64,000 bases of DNA from Cladorrhinum sp. PSN259 (Eukaryota > Ascomycota > Sordariomycetes > Sordariales > Podosporaceae). Under the pieces are notes generated by a model. That model was not told where the DNA came from and ran no database searches. It saw nothing but the letters and a program-made list of their open reading frames with translations. The stretch spans positions 1-64,000 of the forward strand of contig MU867084.1 of NCBI GenBank assembly GCA_033725935.1, read 5' to 3'. Each line of letters begins with the position of its first letter. Within the stretch, counting starts at the first letter, position 1. This document shows, one piece after another, positions 1 through 9,591 of the stretch. A program made the position numbers and the translations under genes.

Positions 1-317
1 CCGGAGCCGCAAGTACAGTAGGGGGTAGTAATTCCCGGTACGCGGGCCCGAAAAAGGAAGTCTTTTAGCCCTATAGCCCCTGTACGGGCCTGTGTTAAGA
101 GAGAGCTATGGGCTTTGGTCAGTCCTTCGTGCCGTCGAAAGACGGCCTTATCTGTAAGGTCTAGGCCTTTTTCGTCCACTAGCCTCGACGGCCTCTGAGG
201 CTTGCCCTCTGTCTGAGCCTTCCACCGTTCCTTCCAAGCCACTGCCAAGGCCTCCATAGAGCGTTCTCCTTCGCGGTTGCTACTGCTTAGGGCCTTCCAA
301 GACCCTATTATATTCAT
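1..317 (-). mobile_element. LINE-type retrotransposon fragment, C-terminal part of the reverse-transcriptase ORF
   Basis: On the minus strand a frame is open from about position 317 to the left edge, some 105 codons without a stop. Its translation contains a stretch reading LTKAHSSLLTQARTGAIGL followed by FLFRARVPGI and TPYCTCGS. This matches the region after the RT/RNase H part of fungal LINEs (Tad1-like), which ends in a cysteine-containing zinc-knuckle-like motif. The ATG at 315-317 is probably not a true start: LINE copies are usually 5'-truncated, and the sequence beyond 317 looks non-coding. The rest of the element would lie left of the window. The open frame argues that this copy is young or has not been hit by repeat-induced point mutation. 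Family assignment is from motif memory. Confidence 0.7.
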
Positions 318-1831
318 GATATAAATGTGTGTGGGTTGATATTGATGTTGTGTTATTTATGTATGTGCTGGGAAGTAGTGGAATAAATTTCCTGTTTGGG
401 ATTTTGGGGATCATACCTGGAACCTGACTTGAGCATTACAACTCACTTTTGCAAACCATGGAGGGAAAAAAAAAGGAAAAAAAAAAGGAAAAAAAAAGCG
501 ACAGGTTCTTACAAAAAGAGAAATTGGACTGTGCTTTTTTTGTTTTATTTAAAAAGTTTGTTCTCTTTCTCTTTCTCTCTCTCTTTGTAAAAAAAAGAAA
601 GAAAGAAAGAAATTGAAGTTGCAGAGAGTTTTAGAACACGTTGCTATTTGCTATGTATGGTTTGGCTATGAGTCACGGTTGGATGGGATGGATTTGATAC
701 TGGAGATGGTGGTGGCTATGTTGCGGTTTCATAAAATAAAAAACCGTGTTTGATGGGTTTTAGCTTTTGCGCAGGAGATTCTGGTTCACGAGGATGAGAA
801 TGAGAATGAGATGTGTCCTTTTTGTTGTTATTTTGTTGTTGATGTTTATGGGTGCTGAGTAAGTAATTTGATGGTAAAGAGTCATAGAATCTTATGGGGT
901 ATGAGGACGGGAGATTTTTTAGTTGTTTTTTTGGGAGACTGTGTTATGGATCGGAAATGACTAATTTGTGTGAACTGCAGGCTTTGTGATTGACATGTCG
1001 AGATGTCGAGATGTCGAGATGTGTTTTTTTTTTTTTTTTTTAATGGTTTTTTTTGGTGTGTTACTCTCTCCTTGTTTGGGACTTTGAGTCACAGATCGGG
1101 TTATCGAGTATGAGGACAGAAGTTTTATTTTGAGATTGTGTTATGGATCCGACATCTGGAATTGGGTGAATTGAATCGTGTGTTACTGTGATTTCTGACT
1201 TTTTGATGATGAGATGTGTCTTTTTTGGCTGGCAATGATGATGATCATGCTAAACCTGGGGCCGATCGAGTTATCGAGACTTCCAACTCCTTTTGGAACA
1301 AGATCGCCGAGGTTAAGCCACTCGGGGATTGGCTTGCAGTTCGTGATGACTCTTATTCAGTGTGGATGGATGCACGGCCGGCCGGCCGGCCAGGGCTGGC
1401 TGGCCTTCCTTTTGGTTTCAACTTTTCAAAATGTGGCCATCACGGTAATGAATGAGCAGAACAGAATTTGAGATGTGTCCTTTCTGTTCAAGTCGAGTAT
1501 CTTCTGGATTGTTTTTGGTTGGTGTTCGTGCCTCAATCATCTGGACAGATAGTTCTCTCGAAAAGTTCATGGAGATGAAGGACTTGAAGATTTGTACAAA
1601 AAGACGTCTGATTGTCTAATATCAAGTTAATAGTTCAGAGCAATTAGTTATCTTCAACCATCATTGTTTATATCACTTGTTTACTTGAACCAGATTCGAA
1701 AAGGAGGTAACAACATAAACACCAACACCAACATCAATATCAACTTACACGGCAATCACTAGAGTCTTCTTTCCTCGTCATTAACAACATCACAAACTTA
1801 ATTATTAAACTTTAACCAAAAAAAAATAAAA
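318..1831. other. Intergenic: LINE junction to Hsp70 promoter
   Basis: No convincing gene is seen. The stretch holds A-rich and T-rich runs (460-600, 1024-1042), a (CT)n/(GAAA)n patch near 565-612, three tandem copies of an 8-mer ATGTCGAG near 994-1020, degenerate direct repeats described separately, and a GGCCGGCC-rich palindromic patch near 1374-1391. Short frames at 1214-1471 overlap each other and lack coding character. Confidence 0.6.
808..1488 (+). repeat. Degenerate dispersed direct repeats
   Basis: The phrase GAGATGTGTC followed by a T-rich run recurs at about 808, 1211 and 1470, with a shorter GAGATGTG at 1016. A second phrase, TATGAGGAC ... GTGTTATGGATC, occurs at about 900-950 and again at 1108-1150. 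The spacing of 200-260 bases suggests an old duplication of a block that has since diverged. Confidence 0.45.
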
Positions 1832-4398
1832 ATGGCACGCCCCCGTCCACCTTCACCGTCTCGATCCAAACCACCCAAGGCTCGGACTTCTTTCTCCCGT
1901 CGAAAAACACCTCTCGCCCTCCTCTTAATCGTCTTCTTCGTCGTCCTCCTCTGCATCTGCCCCCTTTCTGCTCTGCCCGTCGCATCAGCCTGGGCCGACC
2001 CTGACGAAGCCAGCGCGCCACAACCCGGCGAACCAATCATCGGCATCGACTTGGGAACTACGTACTCGTGCGTGGCGGTGATGAAGGAAGGAAGACAGGT
2101 AGAGATTATAGCGAATGATCAGGGAAACAGGATAACGCCCAGTTATGTGGGGTTCTCTCCAGATGGGGGGGAGAGGCTCATAGGTATGTTTTCTTTTACT
2201 TCCACATACCAGTTGTGAGAGTGGATAAAATGCTAATATGAGTGAGTTGGGAAAAAAAGGGGACGCGGCAAAGAATCAGTTTGCGAGTAATCCTACGAAT
2301 ACTATTTTTGATTTCAAGAGGTTGATAGGCCGTTCGTTCTCTGATAAGGGGGTGCAAGACGACATAAAGCATTTCCCGTTCAAGGTCGTCAGGACGGCGG
2401 GAGATAAACTGGCTGTTGAAGTCGAAGTTGGTGGTGTTGGTGGGAAAGCCGGCGGCGTAAAAAGGTTCTCGCCCGAGGAAATCAGTGCCATGGTGCTGGG
2501 AAAGATGAAGGAGGTTGCCGAGGGGTATTTGGGGCAGGAGTGAGTTTCCTTCAACAACATCAAGGGGGGGATGTCGGGTTAATAATGATGATGATGCTGA
2601 TGATGATGACTGAATAGGGTCAAGCATGCAGTTATCACTGTACCGGCCTACTTCAACGACCAACAGAGACAAGCTACCAAGGACGCCGGTAGGATCGCGG
2701 GCTTAAATGTCGTGAGGGTAGTTAATGAGCCTACGGCTGCGGCTATAGCTTATGGGATTGATAAGGTATGTATCTCTTCTCCCCTCCTCCAACCCCTGAA
2801 CTGAATATCGCTGACAAGACATGATGAAATGTAGCTCGAAGGAGAACGGCAAGTCTTAGTTTACGATCTCGGAGGGGGCACCATTGACGTCTCCCTCCTC
2901 TCCATCGACGAAGGAGTCTTTGAAGTCCTTGCAACAGCAGGCAACACCCGTCTCGGAGGGGAAGACTTTGACAACAATGTCATCGGCTACCTGGCCAAGC
3001 TTTTTACTCAGAAGCATCCCGACTCGGGCGGCAACATCACCAAAGATCCCAAAGCAATGGGCAAGTTGAAACGCGAAGCAGAAAAGGCGAAGCGCGCTCT
3101 GTCCTCGCAGAAATCAGCCAAGATCGAGATTGAGAGCTTGTTCGAGGGGATTGATTTCTCCGAGACGCTCACCAGAGCCAAGTTTGAAGAGTTAAACATG
3201 GAGCTGTTCAAGAAGACACTGGACCCCGTGAGGCAAGTACTCAAGGACGCCAAAGTCAACAAGAGAGACGTCAACGATATCGTGCTGGTGGGCGGATCAA
3301 CCAGAATCCCAAAAATCCAAGAGATGGTGGAGGAGTTCTTTGGGAAGAAAGCCAGCAAAAGTATCAATCCCGACGAGGCTGTTGCCACCGGAGCTGCTAT
3401 TCAGGGAGGTGTAAGTAAAAAAAAAGTCCTTTCACTCTCACTCTCGTCATTTATTAAAACTAATTTGTAACAGGTTCTTTCAGGAAATGATGATGTAAGT
3501 CATTCTTTGTTTCCTTCCTTCCTTCCAACCCCCCCCCCCCCCCCCCTTTAGTTTCTCTTCTATTTACTAAATATCCCTCACAGCACCTCTGCCACCTAGC
3601 CTTCATCGACATAACCCCCCTCACGCTCGGCATCGAAACATCCGGAGGCGTAATGACCAAACTCGTCTCCAGAAACACCGTGATCCCCACCATAAAAAAA
3701 CAAATCTTTTCCACAGTGACGGACAACCAACCCTCGGTCCTCCTCCGCATCTTTGAAGGGGAGCGACTCCTGACGAAATCCAACAACCTCCTCGGTTCCT
3801 TTTCGCTCAACAACATCCCCCCCAAACCGAGGGGCGTCCCGCAGATAGAAGTCAGTTTTGAGGTCGACGCGAACGGCATACTCTCTGTTTACGCGCGCGA
3901 TCTCGATAACCCCGGAAACTCAGAGTCCGTCACGATCAACGAGAGCGGAAACGGCGGCGGGAGATTGAGCGCCGAAGAGATCGACAGGATGATTTTGGAC
4001 GCAGAGAAATTCGCAGAGGAGGATAAAATCATAAAGCAAAAAATTGACGCGAGGGTGGAACTCGAGGGACACTTGTACGGGTTGAACTTTCAGGTACAGG
4101 AAGGAGAAAAGCAAGGAGAATTGGAGGGCTTGGATGAGGTGAGCTGGAAAAAAAATTACAAAAAAAGAAATTTATGCGCTGACGAAATTGGAACTTATTG
4201 CAGATCAAGGACACACTAACAGATACGACTTTCTGGCTCGACAAGAACCTAAAAATAGCTACGACCGAGGAGTTCAAAGAAAAATCTGAGAGACTGAGCG
4301 AGTTGAAGGCCGATTACCCTTGGTTGACTACTTCCATGGGGGATCGCCAGAGTAGTTGGGCAGCTGATGACGAACCTCATACACGCGATGAGCTTTAA
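1832..4398 (+). CDS. ER-type Hsp70 chaperone (BiP/GRP78-like paralogue) ending in RDEL
   Basis: Seven exons are inferred: 1832-2183, 2260-2539, 2618-2765, 2835-3410, 3474-3494, 3584-4138 and 4204-4398, giving 708 residues. All junctions are GT-AG and keep phase. The product has a hydrophobic N-terminal segment at about residues 28-50 (signal peptide or anchor), then the Hsp70 ATPase signature GIDLGTTYSC at 71-80, the second signature DLGGGTIDVSLLS, the third VLVGGSTRIPKIQ, a substrate-binding domain and a C-terminal RDEL. The family folds secretory proteins in the ER lumen in an ATP cycle; RDEL is expected to act as an HDEL/KDEL-type retrieval signal. The N-terminal extension and divergent peptide-binding region (for example VYARDLDNPG in place of the usual VTA-type strand) suggest a divergent paralogue rather than the main BiP. 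Exon 5 is only 21 bases. Confidence 0.85.
3529..3546 (+). repeat. Homopolymer C(18) inside an Hsp70 intron
   Basis: Eighteen consecutive C residues lie in the 89-base intron between exons 5 and 6 of the Hsp70 gene, just after a CCTT-rich stretch. The run sits between the donor GTAAGT at 3495 and the likely branch point TACTAA near 3565. It is probably length-polymorphic. Confidence 0.9.
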
Positions 4399-4544
4399 GA
4401 CAGTTGATATCTACTCGGGTCAAGGAATTGGTGTGAGAATGATGTACCTTTTCACAAACCCTTTTAACCTCCTTTTGTGTATTCAAACGGGCTCAACTAA
4501 ATGGCTATGATCATGACAACATAAAATCACTTGACCTCCAAAAA

Positions 4545-7207
4545 TCACCGGTTCATGTGCTCAAGACGGATGCTGACTGCCCTTCTGTGAGCCTCAAGCT
4601 CCTCAACCTTGGCAAGCTGCATAACAGCGTTGCCAACATTCCTCAAACCCTCGGCCGTAAGGTTGGAGCTGGTAATGTGCTTGACGAAAGAGGCAAGGTT
4701 GACGCCAGAGTACTGCTTGGCATAGCCGTAGGTAGCTGAGAAGTAAACATATCAGTAAGGGTTGGAGAAAACCAAGATAATCAAACATGGAACTTACGCA
4801 ATGAGTGGTTGACACCGGCAGAGTAGTCACCAACACTCTCGGGAGTCCATTCACCGATAAATACGCTACCGGCGTTCATGACCTGGTCAACAGCCTTCTC
4901 GGCATCCTTGATCTGAAGGATCAAGTGTTCAGGAGCATACTTGTTGCTGAGATCCATGGCCTCATCAAGGGTCTTGACCTTGACCGTGATGGAGTGAGCA
5001 ATAGATCCGCGGACGATATCGACACGCGGCAGCTCCATAGCCTGGCGGTGAATCTCATCCTCAATAGCCTGGAGCTCAGCATCGGAGAGGTCAATAGCGA
5101 TAAGAATGACCTGGCTGTCAACACCGTGCTCAGCCTGGGACAAGAGATCCGAGGCAACAAAGGCAGGGTTGGCATCCTTGTCAGCAACAACAAGAACCTC
5201 GGAGGGACCAGCAGGCATATCAATGCCAACACCAGCGTTGGTGTCGTTGCTGACAAACATCTTGGCAGCAGTGACGAACTGATTACCAGGGCCGAGAATC
5301 TTGTCAACCTTGGTTACGCTCTCAGTTCCGTAAGCCATAGCGGCAACGGCCTGGGCACCGCCGGCGAGAACAATCGACTCGGCGCCAACCTTGTGGGCAA
5401 CGTAGACGATCTCAGGGGTAATGCTACCATCGGCACGGGGTGGCGAAGCGAACACAATCTTCTTGCAACCAGCGACCATAGCCGGGACACCCAACATGAG
5501 CGCAGTGCTAGGAAGGACAGCAGTGCCACCAGGAATGTACAGGCCAACAGCCTCGATAGGTCTGGAAAAGCGACTGCAGACAACGCCCGGCATAGTCTCA
5601 ACCTGGAGGGGCTTCTCCTCCTTCTGAGCAGCGTGGAACTTCTTGATGTTCTCATACGAGATATCAATAGCCTTGATGGTCTCTTCGGGAAGCTGCATAA
5701 GTGATTCGGGGAAGGGAGCTTTGAGGACGGGCGAGCTCAGCGAGGTGGCCTTCTCGAACTTGTGAGTGTACTCGAGGACAGCCTTGTCGCCGTTCTTGCG
5801 AACGTTGTCGATAATGGGGACGATAATCTTGGTGATGGCGTCGGCGGACTTCTGTGATGGCCGCTTGAGGGCAGCATCAATCTGCTCCACGGAGACCTCG
5901 GAGATATCCAAGGTCTTCATGGTAATCCTGTCAGAAGCAGCCGGCTTGGGCTCCTCCTTGGCGGCCGGAGCGGGCGCGGGAGCACCATTTGAGGCAGGCT
6001 TGATGCCCTCCTTCTCGGCCCACTTTCCCTTGGCGTCGCCGGTTCTGCGTTTCACCTTGAAGCTCTTTGCGTCCAAGCTCTTCTCGATATCGGCAAGAGT
6101 GACACCGGTAGCAACAGCCCTGGTCATGGCGAAGTAGATGAGATCTGCAGCCTCGAAGGAGACTTCTTCAGGAGTCTTGGCATCGCAAAGCTCCTCAGCC
6201 TCCTCCATGATCTTGGCCCTCAAGAGCTTCTCATCCGAGAACAGGCGAGCAGTGTAAGAGCCCGCCGGGGCCGACTGTTTTCTCGAGATGAGGGTCTGCT
6301 CCAACTTCTTGATTCCCTTCAAGTCACCGAAGCAGCCGGCCTGCTCGAGGTGGCAGAACCGTCCCTTTTGCCTGACAACAAACTTGAGTGCATCATTGTC
6401 GCAATCCAACGAAATCTGAACCAGCTCTTGGGTATCTCCGGAGCTTGCGCCCTTGTACCACAAACCGCGCTTACGGCTCTGGTACACGCCAGTCTGTGTC
6501 CTGATGGCCTCTCCGACGCTCTCCTCACTGCTGTACACGAGGCCAAGGGCGGTATTGTGCTCATCGACAACGACGGTGGGGATTAACCCGTCGGCACGGT
6601 CTGACTTCCATGAAGCCGCAAGAACTTTGGGGACGGCAAGCTTTCCGGCCTGCTCCTTGCTCGAAAGCCCGGTCGAGGGCAGAATGGGGATGGCATTGAT
6701 TTGCGCGGCAACACCAATGAACTTTTCGAGGTCGGCGCCTGCAATAGGCTTGATGAAGAAGGGGCTGACCTTCTTGGCCTTGGCGTCCTCAACGAACTGG
6801 GAAGCTTCGGGAGCAGTCAAGTCGAAGCCGGAAACGAGCAGGCCGTGCTCGCTGGCCGACGACAATTGTGCGGCGCTGGTGCCAGATACAACGGGGGCGA
6901 CGCGGGAGCCGAACTCTGCGAAATCGGGGAGCTGCTCGGGACGAACAAAGACCTTGCGGGCGCCGGCATCGAGGAGAGTAACAATGTCGTCGCGGGACTC
7001 GAGGCGTGTCACATCGAAAAATGGCTGGAACTCTGTGTTGTGGCGCTGGAGAAAGCGGAGGATCTTCTCAAAGACCTGAGGGGTCACCTCGAAGAACACA
7101 CAGCCAAGACATGATACTTCTTCGCGATTAAGCCCCTCCTTCTCGCCGCCGAGCCCGGGGGGGACGTTGACGCTGATGAGAAATGGGAGCGGAAGTGTTG
7201 ACTCCAT
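4545..7207 (-). CDS. his-3: Trifunctional histidine biosynthesis protein (PR-AMP cyclohydrolase / PR-ATP pyrophosphohydrolase / histidinol dehydrogenase)
   Basis: Two exons are inferred, 7207-4798 and 4735-4545, joined by a 62-base GT-AG intron that restores the HSLPTYGYA motif; the product is 866 residues. After an N-terminal region (about 1-230) come the cyclohydrolase (about 230-310, SRKRGLWYKG and SLDCDNDALKF), the pyrophosphohydrolase (about 325-395, KIMEEAEELCDA and FEAADLIYF) and histidinol dehydrogenase (about 440-866, with LGPGNQFVTAAK, MPAGPSEVLV and SQAEHGVDS). These are steps 2, 3 and the last two of histidine synthesis, in one cytosolic chain as in Neurospora his-3 and yeast HIS4. 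A TGACTC element lies 48 bases upstream of the ATG, consistent with cross-pathway control by a Gcn4/CPC1-type bZIP factor. The gene is divergent from TAF9. Confidence 0.96.
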
Positions 7208-7869
7208 TTTGGGGTTTCTGCTGCAGGTGTGGTGTGTTTAGGAGGCCAAAAGTTATGACTCTAAAAATTGAACACCCTGCTGGAACTAGTCATTGATCGA
7301 TCCCAAGTTCTGGACCTGCCGGCTTCTTCCCTCCTGCATCGGGGGTCCATCCTTGCCATCCCACTTTCTCTCCCACAGGTGTGAGAATGGTGGGGTAGCA
7401 GCAGCGCTCACCCCTCCATTACGTCGTCCCTTTCTCCCCTGCCAAATCGCGGGTTTGGAATTTTTCTCAAGGCGGGGTCGAGACCGAACCGATGAAATAA
7501 GGTGTGGTCTGTGCGTTTTGAACCGAACCGGTAGCGGATCATTGCAGCCTCCGATTGAGCGAGCAAGGGTTGAGTCGCATCTTGGTGCTTGGGAGCTTGA
7601 TCGCGACAACTCTAATTCGCGACTCGACCTTTTCGATCCCCATCCAACTTGCGACTTCCAACGCTGGAATCATTTTTCTTCTTTCCAATCATTCCGGGCC
7701 AGAGTCGCCACAAAATTATATCGCGATCAATTCCCGACAGAGGAATTGGTCCTGTTTCTAACAGCTTCATACCGTTACCATTATCACATTGCGATCAACG
7801 AATCTCAACCTTCCTCTCGATTATCGCAAGCTCTCGCACAACCAATTGCTTCCAACCAATCTCACAGCC
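7208..7869. other. Divergent promoter region between his-3 and TAF9
   Basis: The 662-base gap holds the his-3 upstream region and the 5' leader of TAF9. Several frames cross it, but none has coding character of its own. The TGACTC site is listed separately. Confidence 0.6.
7255..7263 (-). promoter_or_regulatory. TGACTC amino-acid-control element upstream of his-3
   Basis: The sequence ATGACTCTA contains the TGACTC core bound by Gcn4/CPC1 bZIP factors upstream of fungal amino-acid genes. It is imperfect against the full palindrome ATGACTCAT. Placement close to the his-3 start supports the call; function is inferred. Confidence 0.45.
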
Positions 7870-8784
7870 ATGTCCTCCGCCGCCGGCCCAACGGTGGCTT
7901 CCACCCCTCAACCCAACGGCTCTTCCTCCGGAGCGGCGGCGGTCCCCTCCTCCTCGGCAGCAGCGACCTCCCAAACCCTCACCAACAACGACACCCAAAA
8001 CCCGACATCCCAAAATACAATCACAAACTCCCAGTCGCAACCGCAATCCCAATCAGTCCAACAACAGCCGCAACCACAACAGCAGCAGCACGTCTCCTTC
8101 CAACCATCGCAACAATCCCACGCCCATAACAACAACAGCGCAGCCCCCCGCCCCCGCGACGGACGCACAATCGAGCTCCTCCTAACGGCCCAAGGCGTAA
8201 CAGCCTTCGAGCAGCGCGTCCCCCTCTTACTCCTCGACTTTGCCTACAGACACACCTCGGCAGTCCTGCAAGACGCACTTCACCTCTCGGCAGATCCATA
8301 CACGTCCCAAGCGGGCTCCAAACCGACCGCAAATTCGGGCGTAGCACCCGTAAACGTGGGTGACGCAGCTGTATCCGCCAACGCGGTGCAACTGGCCATT
8401 GCCGCGCGGTTAGGGTTCCAATTCCGTGGTGGAGGCGGACAGACGAGCAAGGACTGGATGCTGGAGGTTGCGAAGGAGCGGAACAAGATTGCTCTCCCGA
8501 GGGTGCCGCCGACTGAGTGGGGCACCAGATTACCTGGCGAACGGTTTGTGCTTAGTGGGCAGGGCTGGGGGCTGAGGGACGTGTGGGAGGGGCAAGGGGA
8601 TATCAGTAGCGACGAGCAGGATCAAGAAGATGAGGATGCAGATATGGAGGATGCCATGGGCGGAGACAAACCGGTGGATGAGGAAGATGTTGGCGGTGAT
8701 GGCGTTGAAGGGGGGACGATGGGTGATGTCTTTGGGGACCAGGGGATGGATGAGGATGAGGATGAGGAGATGGTTGAGGTCTAA
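7870..8784 (+). CDS. taf9: Transcription initiation factor TFIID subunit 9 (TAF9)
   Basis: A single exon of 304 residues, starting at the ATG in CACAGCCATG; an in-frame upstream ATG at 7789 would add 27 residues without family support. Residues 1-92 are a low-complexity Ser/Gln/Pro-rich leader. The TAF9-type histone fold spans about 95-190 (RDGRTIELLL, LLLLDFAYRHTSAVLQDA, VQLAIAARLGFQF) and is followed by the conserved WMLEVAKERNKIALP segment. A strongly acidic tail runs from about 243 to the end. TAF9 pairs with TAF6 through its histone fold in TFIID and SAGA in the nucleus. An insertion of about 30 residues separates helix 2 from helix 3 of the fold (residues 141-170). Confidence 0.88.
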   Translation: MSSAAGPTVASTPQPNGSSSGAAAVPSSSAAATSQTLTNNDTQNPTSQNTITNSQSQPQSQSVQQQPQPQQQQHVSFQPSQQSHAHNNNSAAPRPRDGRTIELLLTAQGVTAFEQRVPLLLLDFAYRHTSAVLQDALHLSADPYTSQAGSKPTANSGVAPVNVGDAAVSANAVQLAIAARLGFQFRGGGGQTSKDWMLEVAKERNKIALPRVPPTEWGTRLPGERFVLSGQGWGLRDVWEGQGDISSDEQDQEDEDADMEDAMGGDKPVDEEDVGGDGVEGGTMGDVFGDQGMDEDEDEEMVEV

Positions 8785-9591
8785 GGGAAGAGTTCTTTCT
8801 TATTATCTTGGCGCCTCAAAGTTTATTCTTTCTGTGAGAGAGAATCAGTTTAATTAGTGTATACGACAAGGATGGGCATTGTTGGGGGGAACTGGCGGCG
8901 CTTTGGAGTTATTACAAATGGGAAAAGCAAAAAGAAGGACGCAGGAGGCTTTCTCTCCGTCGGATCAAGACATCTTTGTTTTAATTTTAAGCAAATTGGG
9001 CGTTGGTATTTGGGGATGTGATGAATACAGTACCGAGTATATTGTTTACCTTTTATTCACTTTTTTTTCCCCCTCTGTCCACAGACACACACACCACATT
9101 TTGTACCAGGGAGATGGGCTTGGGAGGGAAAAATGTTGAACACAACTGATTTTATGTCAAAGACCCCCCAAAAAAACCTGTTTACATATCGATGAGTATG
9201 CGTTATTCTTGTGTGCCTGCCTATGCCTGTTGTACTACTGTGTTGAAACTTCTACTATGAATGAATGCCCAATAATAAACCCAAAAAAACAAGAAACCCC
9301 CCGAAAAAGTTTCCTTCCCTTCAGGCCCCCCTTCTTTCTATGAAGAAAAAAAAATCTTTGCAATACCAAGATACAATAGTAAAAAGAAGAGTGAAAAAAG
9401 GAGAAAAAAATTGAAAGCCTTGCGCCGCGCTATGCAACATGCGGACTACTCCTCCCTACTCTAGACCGAGAAAAGAAAACCAAAACACAACAGTCTTTGC
9501 CCCCTTATAGAAACCGACCCCCCTCCCACAGAAATATTCTATACGCCCAAGACAAGGTTCGCACAGTAAAAACGATCCGCATTCGCTTTAA
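8785..9591. other. Convergent intergenic region (TAF9 and Pah1 3' ends)
   Basis: About 800 bases between convergent genes. They contain A-rich and T-rich tracts typical of 3' untranslated regions and no coding signal. Confidence 0.6.

Noticed and set aside
1798..2046. Overlapping minus-strand frames opposite the Hsp70 first exon
   Set aside because: They are antisense shadows of a clearly coding exon and have no motif of their own.
4805..5704. A 299-codon plus-strand frame opposite his-3
   Set aside because: It mirrors the highly biased his-3 coding sequence on the other strand; the his-3 protein accounts for all conservation signals.
7293..8185. Long plus-strand frames overlapping the TAF9 leader
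   Set aside because: They are low-complexity, Pro/Ser/His-rich readings in the wrong frame of the TAF9 leader and N-terminus.
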